From: a virus
Length of the DNA stretch: 40,193 bases
Virus record (IMG/VR): IMGVR_UViG_3300046804_003396
Coordinates: 1-40,193 of that record
Direction: 5' to 3' (one strand)
A program made the translations under genes and the position numbers. Below the pieces are notes generated by a model. The model had not been told where the DNA came from. It saw only the letters and a list, made by a program, of their open reading frames with translations, and ran no database searches. Of the stretch, positions 1 to 7,168 are shown one piece after another (within the stretch, counting starts at the first letter, position 1; each line of letters starts with the position of its first letter).

Positions 1-1275
1 TTGTTCTATGAAAGATTTATTCAAGACGGTGAGATCACGCTTTTCTCTCCGCATGATGTCCCTGGACTTTATGATAGCTTTGGACTCCCTGAGTTTGATG
101 CTCTCTACGTACAATATGAAAAAGATTCGTCCATTAAGAAAAAAACTATTAAAGCACAAGAACTCATCCTTAACTTACTTAAAGAACGTGCGGAAACGGG
201 TCGTGTCTACATTATGAATATAGATCACTGCAACTCTCATAGTTCTTTCAAAGATAAAATTAATATGAGCAATCTTTGTCAAGAGATTACTTTACCAACA
301 CTTCCTATCAATCACATTGATGATAAAATGGGGGAGATTGCACTTTGTATTCTTTCCGCTATCAATGTTGGAAAGGTAAAATCTGATGAAGAACTTGAAG
401 AACTTTGTGACCTTTCTGTTCGCAGTTTGGATGAGTTGATCGACTATCAGAAGTACCCCGTAGAGGCGGCAGAAATCGCCACTAAGGCGCGTCGATCTCT
501 TGGTATAGGGTTTATTGGTCTTGCTCACTATTTGGCAAAACTTGGGTATAATTATGACTCACAAGAAGCATGGGATGCAGTCCATGGACTTTCTGAGTCA
601 TTCCAATATTATCTCTTGAAATCCTCTAATCAACTTGCAAAAGAAAAGGGATATTGTGAATATTTTGGTCGTACAAAATATGCTGACGGAATTCTTCCAA
701 TTGACACTTACAAAAAAGACGTAGACGAAATTACATCCATTTCTTATCAGCATGATTGGGAAGAACTTAGAGCATCCATCTTGGAGTACGGTCTCAGGCA
801 CTCAACACTGTCCGCACAGATGCCTTCGGAGAGCAGTTCCGTTGTGTCAAACGCAACCAATGGAATTGAACCACCTCGCGGATTCCTGTCCGTCAAAAAG
901 AGTAAGAAAGGACCACTTAAGCAGATTGTCCCTCAGTATCATACACTTAAGAACAATTACACGCTTCTTTGGGATATGCCTAGCAATACTGGTTATATTA
1001 ATATTGTTGCTGTTATGCAGAAGTTCTTTGATCAAGCAATATCTGGAAACTGGTCCTATAACCCAGAAAATTATGATGATAATGAAGTTCCTGTGTCGGT
1101 AATGGCGCACGATATGCTTTACTCATATTCAATGGGATGGAAAACAAGTTATTATCAAAACACTTATGATATTAAAACTGATGAAGTAGTGGAAGAACCA
1201 AAACAAAACCTTCAATCACTTCTCCAAGAACTTTCTGGTGCCGATGAAGAACTTTGTGATAGTTGTGCAGTTTGA
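1..1275 (+). CDS. nrdA: Ribonucleotide reductase class Ia large subunit (3' part)
   Basis: C-terminal 424 residues of the NrdA catalytic subunit, which reduces ribonucleoside diphosphates to deoxy forms for phage DNA synthesis together with NrdB. The reading frame is open at the window edge and the first codon (TTG) is an internal Leu, so the gene continues upstream. Visible: the active-site triad in SNLCQEITLP (Asn91, Cys93, Glu95 of this fragment, matching E. coli N437/C439/E441), the redox Cys in GEIALCILS, the substrate-binding MPSESSSVVSNATNGIEPPR stretch, the radical-transfer tyrosines in TSYYQNT, and a C-terminal Cys pair in ELCDSCAV. nrdB follows 35 bp downstream, so the two are probably co-transcribed. 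All key residues in this part are intact. Confidence 0.97.
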   Translation: MFYERFIQDGEITLFSPHDVPGLYDSFGLPEFDALYVQYEKDSSIKKKTIKAQELILNLLKERAETGRVYIMNIDHCNSHSSFKDKINMSNLCQEITLPTLPINHIDDKMGEIALCILSAINVGKVKSDEELEELCDLSVRSLDELIDYQKYPVEAAEIATKARRSLGIGFIGLAHYLAKLGYNYDSQEAWDAVHGLSESFQYYLLKSSNQLAKEKGYCEYFGRTKYADGILPIDTYKKDVDEITSISYQHDWEELRASILEYGLRHSTLSAQMPSESSSVVSNATNGIEPPRGFLSVKKSKKGPLKQIVPQYHTLKNNYTLLWDMPSNTGYINIVAVMQKFFDQAISGNWSYNPENYDDNEVPVSVMAHDMLYSYSMGWKTSYYQNTYDIKTDEVVEEPKQNLQSLLQELSGADEELCDSCAV

Positions 1276-1310
1276 AAATCTATTAAATAAACTATGTGAA
1301 GGGAGCAAGT

Positions 1311-2486
1311 ATGGAGTTTAAAATTTCTTCAACAGAAGAAACCCAAGTCAAAGGAATGACAGTTTTCAATACTGAGAAAGTGGATACCAAGAAGCAACCA
1401 ATGTTTTTCGGAAAACCGCTAGGAATACAAAGATATGATTCATACAAATACCCAATCTTCGATAAACTAACACAACAGCAATTAAGTTATTTCTGGAGAC
1501 CAGAAGAAATTTCTCTTCAAAAAGATCGTGGTGATTATCAAACATTACGTTCAGAACAAAAACATATTTTTACTTCTAATTTGAAGTATCAAATTATGCT
1601 TGATTCTATTCAAGGTCGTGGTCCTGGAATGGCATTTATTCCATACTGCTCACTTCCAGAATTGGAAGCGTGTATGGAAGTATGGGGATTTATGGAAATG
1701 ATCCATAGTCGTTCATACACTTATATCATCAAGAACATTTATTCAGACCCATCTGAGGTGTTTGATACTATCATTGGTGATGAGCGTATTCTGGAACGTG
1801 CTAAGAGCGTTACAGAGTCTTATGATGATTTCATTCAATCAGCACAACAATATGGTGTGTCCGATACTTGGATGCACAATCTTGAAGGAGTTCACTACGC
1901 CAAGGAATCACTCAATGACGTTAAACGAAAACTCTATAGAGCAGTCGCAAACGTTAATATTCTTGAAGGTATTCGCTTCTACGTTAGTTTTGCTTGTAGT
2001 TTCGCCTTTGGTGAACTTAAGCTTATGGAAGGATCCGCTAAAATCATCTCTCTTATCGCAAGAGACGAAAACCAACACCTAGCAATTACTCAGAATATTC
2101 TGAATAAGTGGCGTGATGGTGATGATCCTGAAATGAAACAGATCATGAAAGAAGAGGAAGAATGGACATATGCTATGTTTGATCGTGCCGTAAACGAAGA
2201 AAAGAGGTGGGCAGATTATCTGTTCAAGGATGGAAGCATGATCGGACTTAATGACAAATTGCTACAACAGTATGTCGAATGGATTGCGAACCGTAGACTA
2301 AAAGCAATCGGACTTAAACCGCAGTATGACATTTCAGCAAACAATAATCCGTTACCTTGGACTCAGCATTGGATTTCTTCCAAAGGTCTTCAGGTAGCTC
2401 CACAGCAAACTCAAGTACAATCGTATGTGGTTGGTGGTATCAAACAAGATGTTAAAAAAGATACATTCAGTGGATTTAAACTTTAA
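1311..2486 (+). CDS. nrdB: Ribonucleotide reductase class Ia small subunit
   Basis: Diiron-tyrosyl radical subunit that partners NrdA; 391 residues, close to the usual family length. Predicted iron ligands, by comparison with E. coli NrdB, are Asp98, Glu129, His132, Glu219, Glu253 and His256, and the radical tyrosine is Tyr136 in the MIHSRSYTY motif, so the enzyme should be an ordinary class Ia beta subunit. I chose the ATG at 1311 because AAGGGAG lies 6-9 bp upstream; an in-frame GTG at 1296 would only add five residues. The gene ends just before a promoter region that reads into a homing-type endonuclease. Confidence 0.97.
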   Translation: MEFKISSTEETQVKGMTVFNTEKVDTKKQPMFFGKPLGIQRYDSYKYPIFDKLTQQQLSYFWRPEEISLQKDRGDYQTLRSEQKHIFTSNLKYQIMLDSIQGRGPGMAFIPYCSLPELEACMEVWGFMEMIHSRSYTYIIKNIYSDPSEVFDTIIGDERILERAKSVTESYDDFIQSAQQYGVSDTWMHNLEGVHYAKESLNDVKRKLYRAVANVNILEGIRFYVSFACSFAFGELKLMEGSAKIISLIARDENQHLAITQNILNKWRDGDDPEMKQIMKEEEEWTYAMFDRAVNEEKRWADYLFKDGSMIGLNDKLLQQYVEWIANRRLKAIGLKPQYDISANNNPLPWTQHWISSKGLQVAPQQTQVQSYVVGGIKQDVKKDTFSGFKL

Positions 2487-2515
2487 TTGACTTTAAGACT
2501 GAAATAGTGTATTAT
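2487..2515 (+). promoter_or_regulatory. sigma70-type promoter after nrdB
   Basis: TTGACT (2487-2492), 17-bp spacer, TATTAT (2510-2515). It begins on the base after the nrdB stop and would drive the GIY-YIG gene at 2547. It overlaps a late promoter octamer. Confidence 0.6.
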
Positions 2516-2522
2516 ATAAATA
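2515..2522 (+). promoter_or_regulatory. Late promoter TATAAATA
   Basis: Exact T4-type late octamer 25 bp before the GIY-YIG gene at 2547; shares its first base with the -10 of the upstream sigma70-type promoter. Confidence 0.7.
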
Positions 2523-2546
2523 ATAATAGGTAAGTTCAGTCTTAAA

Positions 2547-3164
2547 ATGAATAACTATATTCTTTATTACTACTTAAGGGAGGACTTTTGTTCTCCCTTT
2601 TATGTTGGTTATGGTAGACCAAGAAGGATTAATTCCAGACACTCCAGAAGAAATGGTGCAGAAATTTTACCACCAAGAGAAAGGAGATGGATTGTAAAAT
2701 CTGGTTTAACTAAAGAAGAAGCAATAGAACTTGAGATAAAACATATAGCACTTTGGAAAAGAGAATGTGATGGTGGAGTTTTGTTAAATCAAAATCTTGG
2801 TGGCGAAGGAAAACCTGGAGGACAAAAAACAAAAGGTTTTAGTGGAAGAAAACACACTGAAGAAGCAAAGAAAAGAATAAGTGAAAAGGTTGCTGGTAAA
2901 AATAATCCAAGGTATGGCGCTAAATTATCACAAGAAACAAGAAATAAAATAAGTCAAAATAGAGCACCAAAGTTTGGTAAAGATAATCCAAACTCAAAAA
3001 CTTGGTGTATTGTTTCTCCAAAAAATGAAGAGTATATTATTACTGGAGCATTAAAAGAATTTTGTAAATCTCAAAATATCTCATATGCTACTATGAGTGC
3101 TGCAATCAAATATAATAGAAAGGGACCAAGAAGAAATGGATGGAGTATTGAAGAGAAAGTTTAG
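2547..3164 (+). CDS. GIY-YIG homing-type endonuclease with NUMOD motifs
   Basis: 205-residue free-standing endonuclease of the Seg/GIY-YIG kind. The N-terminal nuclease core shows YILYYYL and PFYVGYG as divergent GIY and YIG motifs, with a Glu-rich helix around residues 60-70 that can supply the catalytic Glu. Residues about 95-150 carry NUMOD3-like repeats (GKNNPRYGAKLS, GKDNPNS), and the C-terminus (about 150-200) resembles an IENR1/NUMOD1 DNA-binding helix-turn-helix ending GWSIEE. Such genes copy themselves into cleaved recipient genomes; the neighbouring nrd genes are classic targets. Its last 29 bp overlap the next gene, consistent with insertion next to a resident gene. Target site unknown. 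Confidence 0.88.
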   Translation: MNNYILYYYLREDFCSPFYVGYGRPRRINSRHSRRNGAEILPPRERRWIVKSGLTKEEAIELEIKHIALWKRECDGGVLLNQNLGGEGKPGGQKTKGFSGRKHTEEAKKRISEKVAGKNNPRYGAKLSQETRNKISQNRAPKFGKDNPNSKTWCIVSPKNEEYIITGALKEFCKSQNISYATMSAAIKYNRKGPRRNGWSIEEKV

Positions 3165-3552
3165 AATATCATTACCAGAAGATGAGTGTGTGATAAAACT
3201 TCAGGAGTATTGTAAGTTCTCCTCTATTTTGCTAAAAGTTCCAATTATTAAAAAACCATTATGTATTGATGCAAACTGCCATAATAATGTAAATCATTAT
3301 GTGAATACTTATGGTGGAGAAAAAATAAGTGGATATTATTTGATTACAGATGTTGAAGATGGAACTTATGGATGTGCGATATATCATAGTATCTGGAAAA
3401 ATACTTATGGAGATCTAGTTGATATAACTCCATTTGAGGATGGTAGAGAATATAATATGTTCTCCGTTATGAATACTACAGAATATTACTCTGGGGTTGC
3501 ATATGATGGAAAAAGATATAAATTATTAGAACCAGGACTTAACATAATCTAA
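3136..3552 (+). CDS. Hypothetical protein with CH-NVxxYV-GGE motif
   Basis: 138-residue protein from the ATG at 3136, overlapping the end of the GIY-YIG gene in another frame. An upstream in-frame ATG at 3097 exists but lies deeper inside the endonuclease. Residues in the middle read IDANCHNNVNHYVNTYGGE followed by a hydrophobic YYLI strand, a Cys/His-Asn motif I have the impression recurs in phage and bacterial proteins of unknown function. There is no signal peptide or membrane segment. The stop TAA shares its last base with the ATG of the next gene, so the two are probably translationally coupled. Confidence 0.72.
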   Translation: MDGVLKRKFRISLPEDECVIKLQEYCKFSSILLKVPIIKKPLCIDANCHNNVNHYVNTYGGEKISGYYLITDVEDGTYGCAIYHSIWKNTYGDLVDITPFEDGREYNMFSVMNTTEYYSGVAYDGKRYKLLEPGLNII

Positions 3553-3701
3553 TGTTACCAAAAATACTTTTGCAGGATTCCAACTATGATGAATGGTGCG
3601 AGCAAGAAATCCTGAACGCATATAAAGAGGCCGCAGAGTGCGATGAGTTTATGTTTGGTGACTATGACTATTGTAAAGAATGGTTAGGTACAAATAACTA
3701 A
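3552..3701 (+). CDS. Small acidic hypothetical protein
   Basis: 49 residues, rich in Asp/Glu, Tyr and Cys (ends YDYCKEWLGTNN). Start overlaps the preceding stop (TAATG), which is the main support for it being real. Followed by a terminator hairpin. No function recognised. Confidence 0.6.
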   Translation: MLPKILLQDSNYDEWCEQEILNAYKEAAECDEFMFGDYDYCKEWLGTNN

Positions 3702-3713
3702 TCTTTTATAGAT

Positions 3714-3738
3714 AAAGGAGGTCACACCTCCTTTTTTT
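3714..3738 (+). terminator. Rho-independent terminator
   Basis: AAAGGAGGT / ACCTCCTTT stem (3714-3722 with 3726-3734, loop CAC) running into seven T residues. The ATG of the next small gene follows immediately at 3739. Confidence 0.75.
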
Positions 3739-3900
3739 ATGCCTAAAAATCAAATATCTAAAGATGAACTTAAAGTTCGTGTACTAAAATTAAAAGACAA
3801 ACTTTATAAAGATCATATTCGTCATGAAATGGATATGAAAGGACTTGCTAATAAATATCTGAATGAAGTTCTTGATATAATTGATGAGTATAGATATTGA
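3739..3900 (+). CDS. Small charged hypothetical protein
   Basis: 53 residues, Lys/Asp/Glu-rich and probably helical (DELKVRVLKLKDKLYKDH). Its ATG directly follows the terminator T-tract, so it may be expressed mainly by read-through. The 3' end overlaps the start of the GIY-YIG gene at 3884 by 17 bp. Function not recognised. Confidence 0.62.
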   Translation: MPKNQISKDELKVRVLKLKDKLYKDHIRHEMDMKGLANKYLNEVLDIIDEYRY

Positions 3901-4327
3901 CTATGATAATCCATGGATCTATAATGGAAATCCTTTTACAAGTGCAGATATAAACGATTATTATGGGTTTGTTTATTTGATAGAAAATAAACAAAATGGG
4001 CGTAAGTATATTGGAAGAAAATACTTGTGGCAGTTTAGAACTCCAAAAGGAAAAAAACGTAAAGTAAAATCAGAGTCTAATTGGAAAGAATATTATGGGT
4101 CTTGTCCGGAACTTAAAGAAGACATTATCAAATTTGGCAGAGAAAATTTTAGTAGAACTATTTTATCATTACATAAAACAAAGGGCAAAACAAACTTTGA
4201 AGAGACGCGACAACTTTTCGTCAACAATGTCCTCACAGAAGGACTTGACAACGGAGAACCCGCATTCTACAATTCGAATGTCTTGTCCCGATACTTCCGA
4301 AAAGATTATTATGAACGCAACGACTGA
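3884..4327 (+). CDS. GIY-YIG domain nuclease, compact type
   Basis: 147 residues. GFVYLIENK and GRKYIGRKY supply canonical GIY and YIG motifs; the downstream segment with NFEETRQLF places a Glu where GIY-YIG enzymes have the metal-binding residue. Unlike the two larger GIY-YIG genes in this window it lacks NUMOD repeats and a C-terminal DNA-binding tail, so it may be a resident phage nuclease rather than a mobile element. ATG 3884 was preferred over the TTG three bases earlier. It overlaps genes on both sides. Confidence 0.8.
   Translation: MSIDIDYDNPWIYNGNPFTSADINDYYGFVYLIENKQNGRKYIGRKYLWQFRTPKGKKRKVKSESNWKEYYGSCPELKEDIIKFGRENFSRTILSLHKTKGKTNFEETRQLFVNNVLTEGLDNGEPAFYNSNVLSRYFRKDYYERND
4245..4273 (+). 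promoter_or_regulatory. Internal sigma70-type promoter
   Basis: TTGACA (4245-4250), 17-bp spacer, TACAAT (4268-4273), inside the 3' end of the GIY-YIG gene and about 38 bp before the next start at 4311. Confidence 0.5.
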
Positions 4328-4484
4328 AGATATCGTGGCGCATGTAAGAACTTGGTCTCTTGATCGTGCTGCAGATATGAACATTGATAAGGAGGATGCC
4401 CGTGCTATTCTTGCTGAGTTCTATGAATGGATTGAACCTGAAGATGATGAACTAGAAATTGTTTCTCTAGAACCAGAATCTTGA
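4311..4484 (+). CDS. Small acidic hypothetical protein
   Basis: 57 residues; the C-terminal half is very acidic (EWIEPEDDELEIVSLEPES). ATG 4311 overlaps the preceding gene by 17 bp; TAAGGAG-like sequence is absent but an internal promoter lies 38 bp upstream. Acidic micro-proteins of this size in phages are sometimes host-protein inhibitors, but nothing here proves it. Confidence 0.65.
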   Translation: MNATTEDIVAHVRTWSLDRAADMNIDKEDARAILAEFYEWIEPEDDELEIVSLEPES

Positions 4485-4509
4485 CAAATCCTAAATAAAA
4501 ACTTATAAT
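4481..4509 (+). promoter_or_regulatory. Consensus sigma70 promoter for structured leader
   Basis: Perfect TTGACA (4481-4486), 17-bp spacer, perfect TATAAT (4504-4509). The likely start point, about 4516, coincides with the first base of a stable hairpin. A TAAATA core (CCTAAATA, 4490-4497), a possible late promoter variant, lies within the spacer. Confidence 0.8.
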
Positions 4510-4515
4510 GCTTAT

Positions 4516-4643
4516 AACCCACCCCTAAAAAGGTGGGTTTCACATTATGAGAAGGTGATGTGACATTTAGAGCCTAGGAGATTGCCCCTTGAGAAAGGGG
4601 AAGTGCGCTTTCTCTATTAGGATGTAGAGTTCAATTAATTTTA
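4516..4643 (+). ncRNA. Structured 5' leader or small RNA before lysin gene
   Basis: The 128-base leader starts with an AACCCACC/GGTGGGTT hairpin (4516-4523 with 4532-4539). A second structure follows: CCCCTT-GAGA-AAGGGG (4585-4600, a GNRA-type tetraloop), enclosed by GAGA/TCTC (4578-4581 with 4611-4614) and CCTA/TAGG (4573-4576 with 4618-4621). No ORF fills it and no good Shine-Dalgarno precedes the ATG at 4644. The first hairpin could also be a terminator for the upstream gene, though its T-run is only three bases. Class unknown. Confidence 0.5.
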
Positions 4644-5291
4644 ATGCTAAACTTCTTTACTGTAGCCGTTCCTCTAGTGGCAATGGTTACAACCAATACG
4701 GCAACACTGCCTTTCTCTAGTTATAAACTGCAAGGTCCTCCTCCACCAGTGGAGAAACCTTATTCAATCATTAAAGAGTTTGAACCTGAGAAGACAGCAA
4801 TCCTAGAGGTTGCACCAAAACCTAAAGAGAAAAGGTTAATTTGTAAAGGGTGTAATGAACATGAGAATGCTACCCTGGCATACTTCCAGGATCGTGGTAT
4901 TAAAGACAGAAACGCCCTTGCTACTATCATGGGCAATATCAAGCAGGAATCTATGTTCGTGCCTAATATTTGCGAAGGTGGTAGCAGAACCAGTTGGAGT
5001 AACTGCGGTCGTGGTTACGGACTGATTCAATTTACATCTGCTTCTCGTTATTATGGATTGGGTGATTTTGCTAAAAAAATAGGAGGTAATCCTTCAACAC
5101 TTGATACTCAACTTCGGTATATTGTTACTGAACCACAGTGGAAGAGTATTGAACGTAATATGAAAGTTCCCGGAAAATCCATTGATAGGTATATGAATTA
5201 TGCCTACACCTGGTTGGGGTGGGGACATCATGGAGCGAGAACTAATTATGCTTATGATTATTCTAAAAGATTAGTTCTCACTGAGGTCTAA
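4644..5291 (+). CDS. Secreted tail-lysozyme-like lysin
   Basis: 215 residues. N-terminal hydrophobic segment (about 1-22) looks like a signal or anchor, followed by a Pro-rich linker (GPPPPVEKP). The C-terminal domain (about 75-215) matches the phage tail lysozyme 2 type: ALATIMGNIKQESMFVP with the presumed catalytic Glu in IKQES, then GYGLIQFTS and WLGWGHHGA. The predicted role is peptidoglycan cleavage during entry or release. It is transcribed from a consensus promoter through a structured leader and closed by a UUCG terminator. Whether it is virion-bound or secreted cannot be told. Confidence 0.8.
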   Translation: MLNFFTVAVPLVAMVTTNTATLPFSSYKLQGPPPPVEKPYSIIKEFEPEKTAILEVAPKPKEKRLICKGCNEHENATLAYFQDRGIKDRNALATIMGNIKQESMFVPNICEGGSRTSWSNCGRGYGLIQFTSASRYYGLGDFAKKIGGNPSTLDTQLRYIVTEPQWKSIERNMKVPGKSIDRYMNYAYTWLGWGHHGARTNYAYDYSKRLVLTEV

Positions 5292-5333
5292 ATAACTTTA
5301 CCTGACTTGTGTGGTAACTTTTCAGGTGAGACT

Positions 5334-5357
5334 GGAGTGCTTCGGCACTCCTTTCTT
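5334..5357 (+). terminator. UUCG terminator after lysin gene
   Basis: GGAGTGC-TTCG-GCACTCC (5334-5351) followed by TTTCTT. It sits 42 bp after the lysin stop. Confidence 0.85.
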
Positions 5358-5358
5358 G

Positions 5359-5366
5359 TATAAATA
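5359..5366 (+). promoter_or_regulatory. Late promoter TATAAATA
   Basis: Exact late octamer 25 bp before the GIY-YIG gene at 5392, the same spacing as the octamer before the GIY-YIG gene at 2547. Confidence 0.75.
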
Positions 5367-5391
5367 TTAATACCACACAAGTTAGAGTAGT

Positions 5392-6042
5392 ATGAAACAC
5401 TTTTATGTGTATTATTCCTATGAGGAATATGGTAGAGGATACATTGGTAAGAGAGAGTGTAAGTGTCTTCCACAAGAAGATGTAAGTTATTTTGGAAGTT
5501 TTAAAGATAAAACTTTTAATCCAACACAAAAGATTATTTTAGAAACTTTTAATAGTGTTGAAGAAGCACTTGAAGCAGAATGTGCTCTTCACGATTTTTA
5601 TAAAGTAGATAAAAATCCTCACTTTGCTAATAGAGCAAAACAAACTTCTACTGGATTTTATTGCAATAAAGGTGCTGGTGAAGAAGCAAATAAAAGAAGA
5701 AGTGAATTAATGAAAACTGATTATAATCCTATGAGTATTCCAGAACTTAAAGAGAAAGCAAGAAAAAACTTAATTAAAACTTTGAGTAATCCAGAAATAA
5801 AAAAACTAAAAAGTAAAGTTGGAAAGAAAGTGCATAGTCGCCCAGATGTAGTTGAAAATCATAGACGGGCAGCAATCAAATCTCATCAAAATCCAGAAAC
5901 TAAAAGAAAACATATTGAAGCAAAACTGGGTGAGAAAAATCCTTGTTATGGAAAAAAGTGGATTACTAATGGAATAGAAAACAAATACATAAACTCTATT
6001 GATAATGTTCCAAGTGGTTTTTGGTATGGTAGGGTTTTATAA
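5392..6042 (+). CDS. GIY-YIG homing-type endonuclease
   Basis: 216 residues. HFYVYYSYEEYGRGYIGKRE gives the GIY/YIG core at the N-terminus; EEALEAECALHDFYKV supplies the helix with the likely catalytic Glu. Residues about 110-190 form a Lys/Arg-rich stretch with repeated NP-containing motifs (NPEIKK, NPETKRKH, GEKNPCYGKKW) typical of NUMOD-type DNA-binding modules. The gene is AT-rich and has its own late promoter. Its stop codon lies inside the next late promoter octamer. It is probably a mobile freestanding homing endonuclease; its target is unknown. Confidence 0.87.
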   Translation: MKHFYVYYSYEEYGRGYIGKRECKCLPQEDVSYFGSFKDKTFNPTQKIILETFNSVEEALEAECALHDFYKVDKNPHFANRAKQTSTGFYCNKGAGEEANKRRSELMKTDYNPMSIPELKEKARKNLIKTLSNPEIKKLKSKVGKKVHSRPDVVENHRRAAIKSHQNPETKRKHIEAKLGEKNPCYGKKWITNGIENKYINSIDNVPSGFWYGRVL

Positions 6043-6045
6043 ATA
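6038..6045 (+). promoter_or_regulatory. Late promoter TATAAATA overlapping a stop codon
   Basis: The octamer contains the TAA stop (6040-6042) of the endonuclease gene and lies 20 bp before the gene at 6066. Confidence 0.72.
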
Positions 6046-6065
6046 ACTAAAAAGTATTTCATAAA

Positions 6066-6557
6066 ATGGACGCACAAGAACTTCGCAATCTTCAAGAAGC
6101 ATATTTGGAAGTTTATGAACTTGATGAAGGTGCCGCAGGAGATGTTGCTGCAAGGGCATATAAACTTTCTCTACAAAGAAAAGGACAAACTCCCGAAAGA
6201 AAGAAAATGTATGGAGACCTTTTTTATAAAGCGAGTGAAAGAGAAAGAAAACCACACAATACAGATTGGAAAAGAAAAGGACTAACTCAAAAGGAAAGAA
6301 ATTCCAGAAGAGAAATTGATGTGGAATATTCTGATGAAACTGGGTTAAAAAATAGCACTCCTGGTCCAGGAACTATAACCAAAAATAAAAGAAAACTTGC
6401 TCAACAAAAAGCAAGAGGGCAACACGCAGAAAGTTATGACCTCTACGATGTAATCCTTTCACATCTTCTGGATGAAGGTTATGCTGATACTCAAGAAGCA
6501 GCAGAAGCAATTATGGTGAATATGAGTGAAGAGTGGAGAAACTCTATTCTCGGATAA
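6066..6557 (+). CDS. Conserved cyanophage-type protein, EEWRxSI C-terminus
   Basis: 163 residues, charged and soluble. The N-terminus is helical and acidic; the centre is Lys/Arg-rich (about 40-120, KRKGLTQKERNSRRE). The C-terminal 45 residues (DLYDVILSHLLDEGYAD to SEEWRNSI) resemble a short module that, to my knowledge, recurs at the ends of several T4-like cyanophage proteins. It is preceded by a late promoter and followed by a terminator, which argues for a virion or assembly role, but no function is established. Confidence 0.75.
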   Translation: MDAQELRNLQEAYLEVYELDEGAAGDVAARAYKLSLQRKGQTPERKKMYGDLFYKASERERKPHNTDWKRKGLTQKERNSRREIDVEYSDETGLKNSTPGPGTITKNKRKLAQQKARGQHAESYDLYDVILSHLLDEGYADTQEAAEAIMVNMSEEWRNSILG

Positions 6558-6562
6558 TAAAT

Positions 6563-6593
6563 AGAGGAGAGCGGTTGCTACTCCTCTTTTTTT
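6563..6593 (+). terminator. Rho-independent terminator
   Basis: AGAGGAG/CTCCTCT stem (6563-6569 with 6581-6587), extended by AGC/GCT across a GGTT loop, then a seven-T run. The next ATG follows at 6594 without a gap. Confidence 0.85.
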
Positions 6594-7001
6594 ATGTTCA
6601 ATTTTAACTTTGGAAAGAAGAAACCAGATAAGAAGCAGATAATCCTTATAAGCGCCATACTCAGTGGTATCGTAGCAACCCTCTCCCAATGCACCGGAGC
6701 GCCTCAGGAGCGCCTCTGGGACCTTCTAGACGAGGTTCAGAGGACTCTGTTCCCTCAGACCATAATCAATGATGTCCTGCTCCAAGACCCTGGCGTAGTG
6801 GATAGGAGGGTCAAGAGAGATGTGGATAAAGCAATCCGTGATTATGAACGCTTGACAAGGGACTCAGAACCACCTAGAGTACCTTTGCCACGGTTGATCG
6901 AGAAAGCTCCAGATAACTCTGAGGCTCAAAGATTACTAGGTGGTGAAATGAGACTATGTGCTCCGTGGGTTGACAATTGCACCCAAGAACCTGTAAAATA
7001 G
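6594..7001 (+). CDS. Membrane-anchored hypothetical protein
   Basis: 135 residues. A short basic N-terminus (KKKPDKK) is followed by one hydrophobic segment (about 16-32, IILISAILSGIVATL), then a soluble Arg/Pro/Asp-rich tail ending with two Cys (LCAPWVDNC). The segment ends in LSQC, which is not a canonical lipobox because Gln precedes Cys. An N-in anchor with a periplasmic tail would fit an i-spanin-like or tail-tape accessory role, but I cannot assign one. GC content is visibly higher in 6660-6800 than in its neighbours. The ATG abuts the preceding terminator. Confidence 0.68.
   Translation: MFNFNFGKKKPDKKQIILISAILSGIVATLSQCTGAPQERLWDLLDEVQRTLFPQTIINDVLLQDPGVVDRRVKRDVDKAIRDYERLTRDSEPPRVPLPRLIEKAPDNSEAQRLLGGEMRLCAPWVDNCTQEPVK
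6970..6999 (+). promoter_or_regulatory. sigma70-type promoter for tRNA-Tyr/Glu
   Basis: TTGACA (6970-6975), 18-bp spacer, TAAAAT (6994-6999), within the end of the preceding gene and ending 10 bp before tRNA-Tyr. Confidence 0.55.
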
Positions 7002-7009
7002 AATACATC

Positions 7010-7091
7010 GGGTAGGTGTCCGAGTGGTTAATGGAGGTGGACTGTAAATCCACTGGCTCTGCCTACGGGGGTTCAAATCCCTCCCTGCCCA
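7010..7091 (+). tRNA. tRNA-Tyr (GTA)
   Basis: Acceptor GGGTAGG/CCTGCCC, anticodon loop CTGTAAA, long variable arm and T-loop TTCAAAT. CCA is not encoded. Confidence 0.95.
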
Positions 7092-7095
7092 CCTT

Positions 7096-7167
7096 GGTCC
7101 TATCGTCTAGTGGTGAGGACATCACTCTTTCACAGTGAAGACACGGGTTCAAATCCCGTTAGGACTA
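7096..7167 (+). tRNA. tRNA-Glu (TTC)
   Basis: Acceptor GGTCCTA/TAGGACT, anticodon stem TCACT/AGTGA around TTC, T-arm CGGG/CCCG with TTCAAAT. CCA is not encoded; CTTG follows directly. Confidence 0.94.
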
Positions 7168-7168
7168 C

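Larger units (their letters stand above)
5305..5382 (+). repeat. 12-bp inverted repeat flanking terminator and late promoter
   Basis: ACTTGTGTGGTA at 5305-5316 and its exact reverse complement TACCACACAAGT at 5371-5382 enclose a terminator and a late promoter just before a homing-type endonuclease gene. Confidence 0.7.

Noticed and set aside
1-1275. Apparent gene start (TTG) at base 1 of nrdA
   Set aside because: The codon is an internal Leu in a conserved NrdA stretch; the frame is simply cut by the window edge. No intron boundary is visible in the part present.
6852-6880. Promoter TTGACA-17-TAGAGT inside the 6594 gene
   Set aside because: The -10 match is poor and a better promoter (6970-6999) lies just before the tRNAs.
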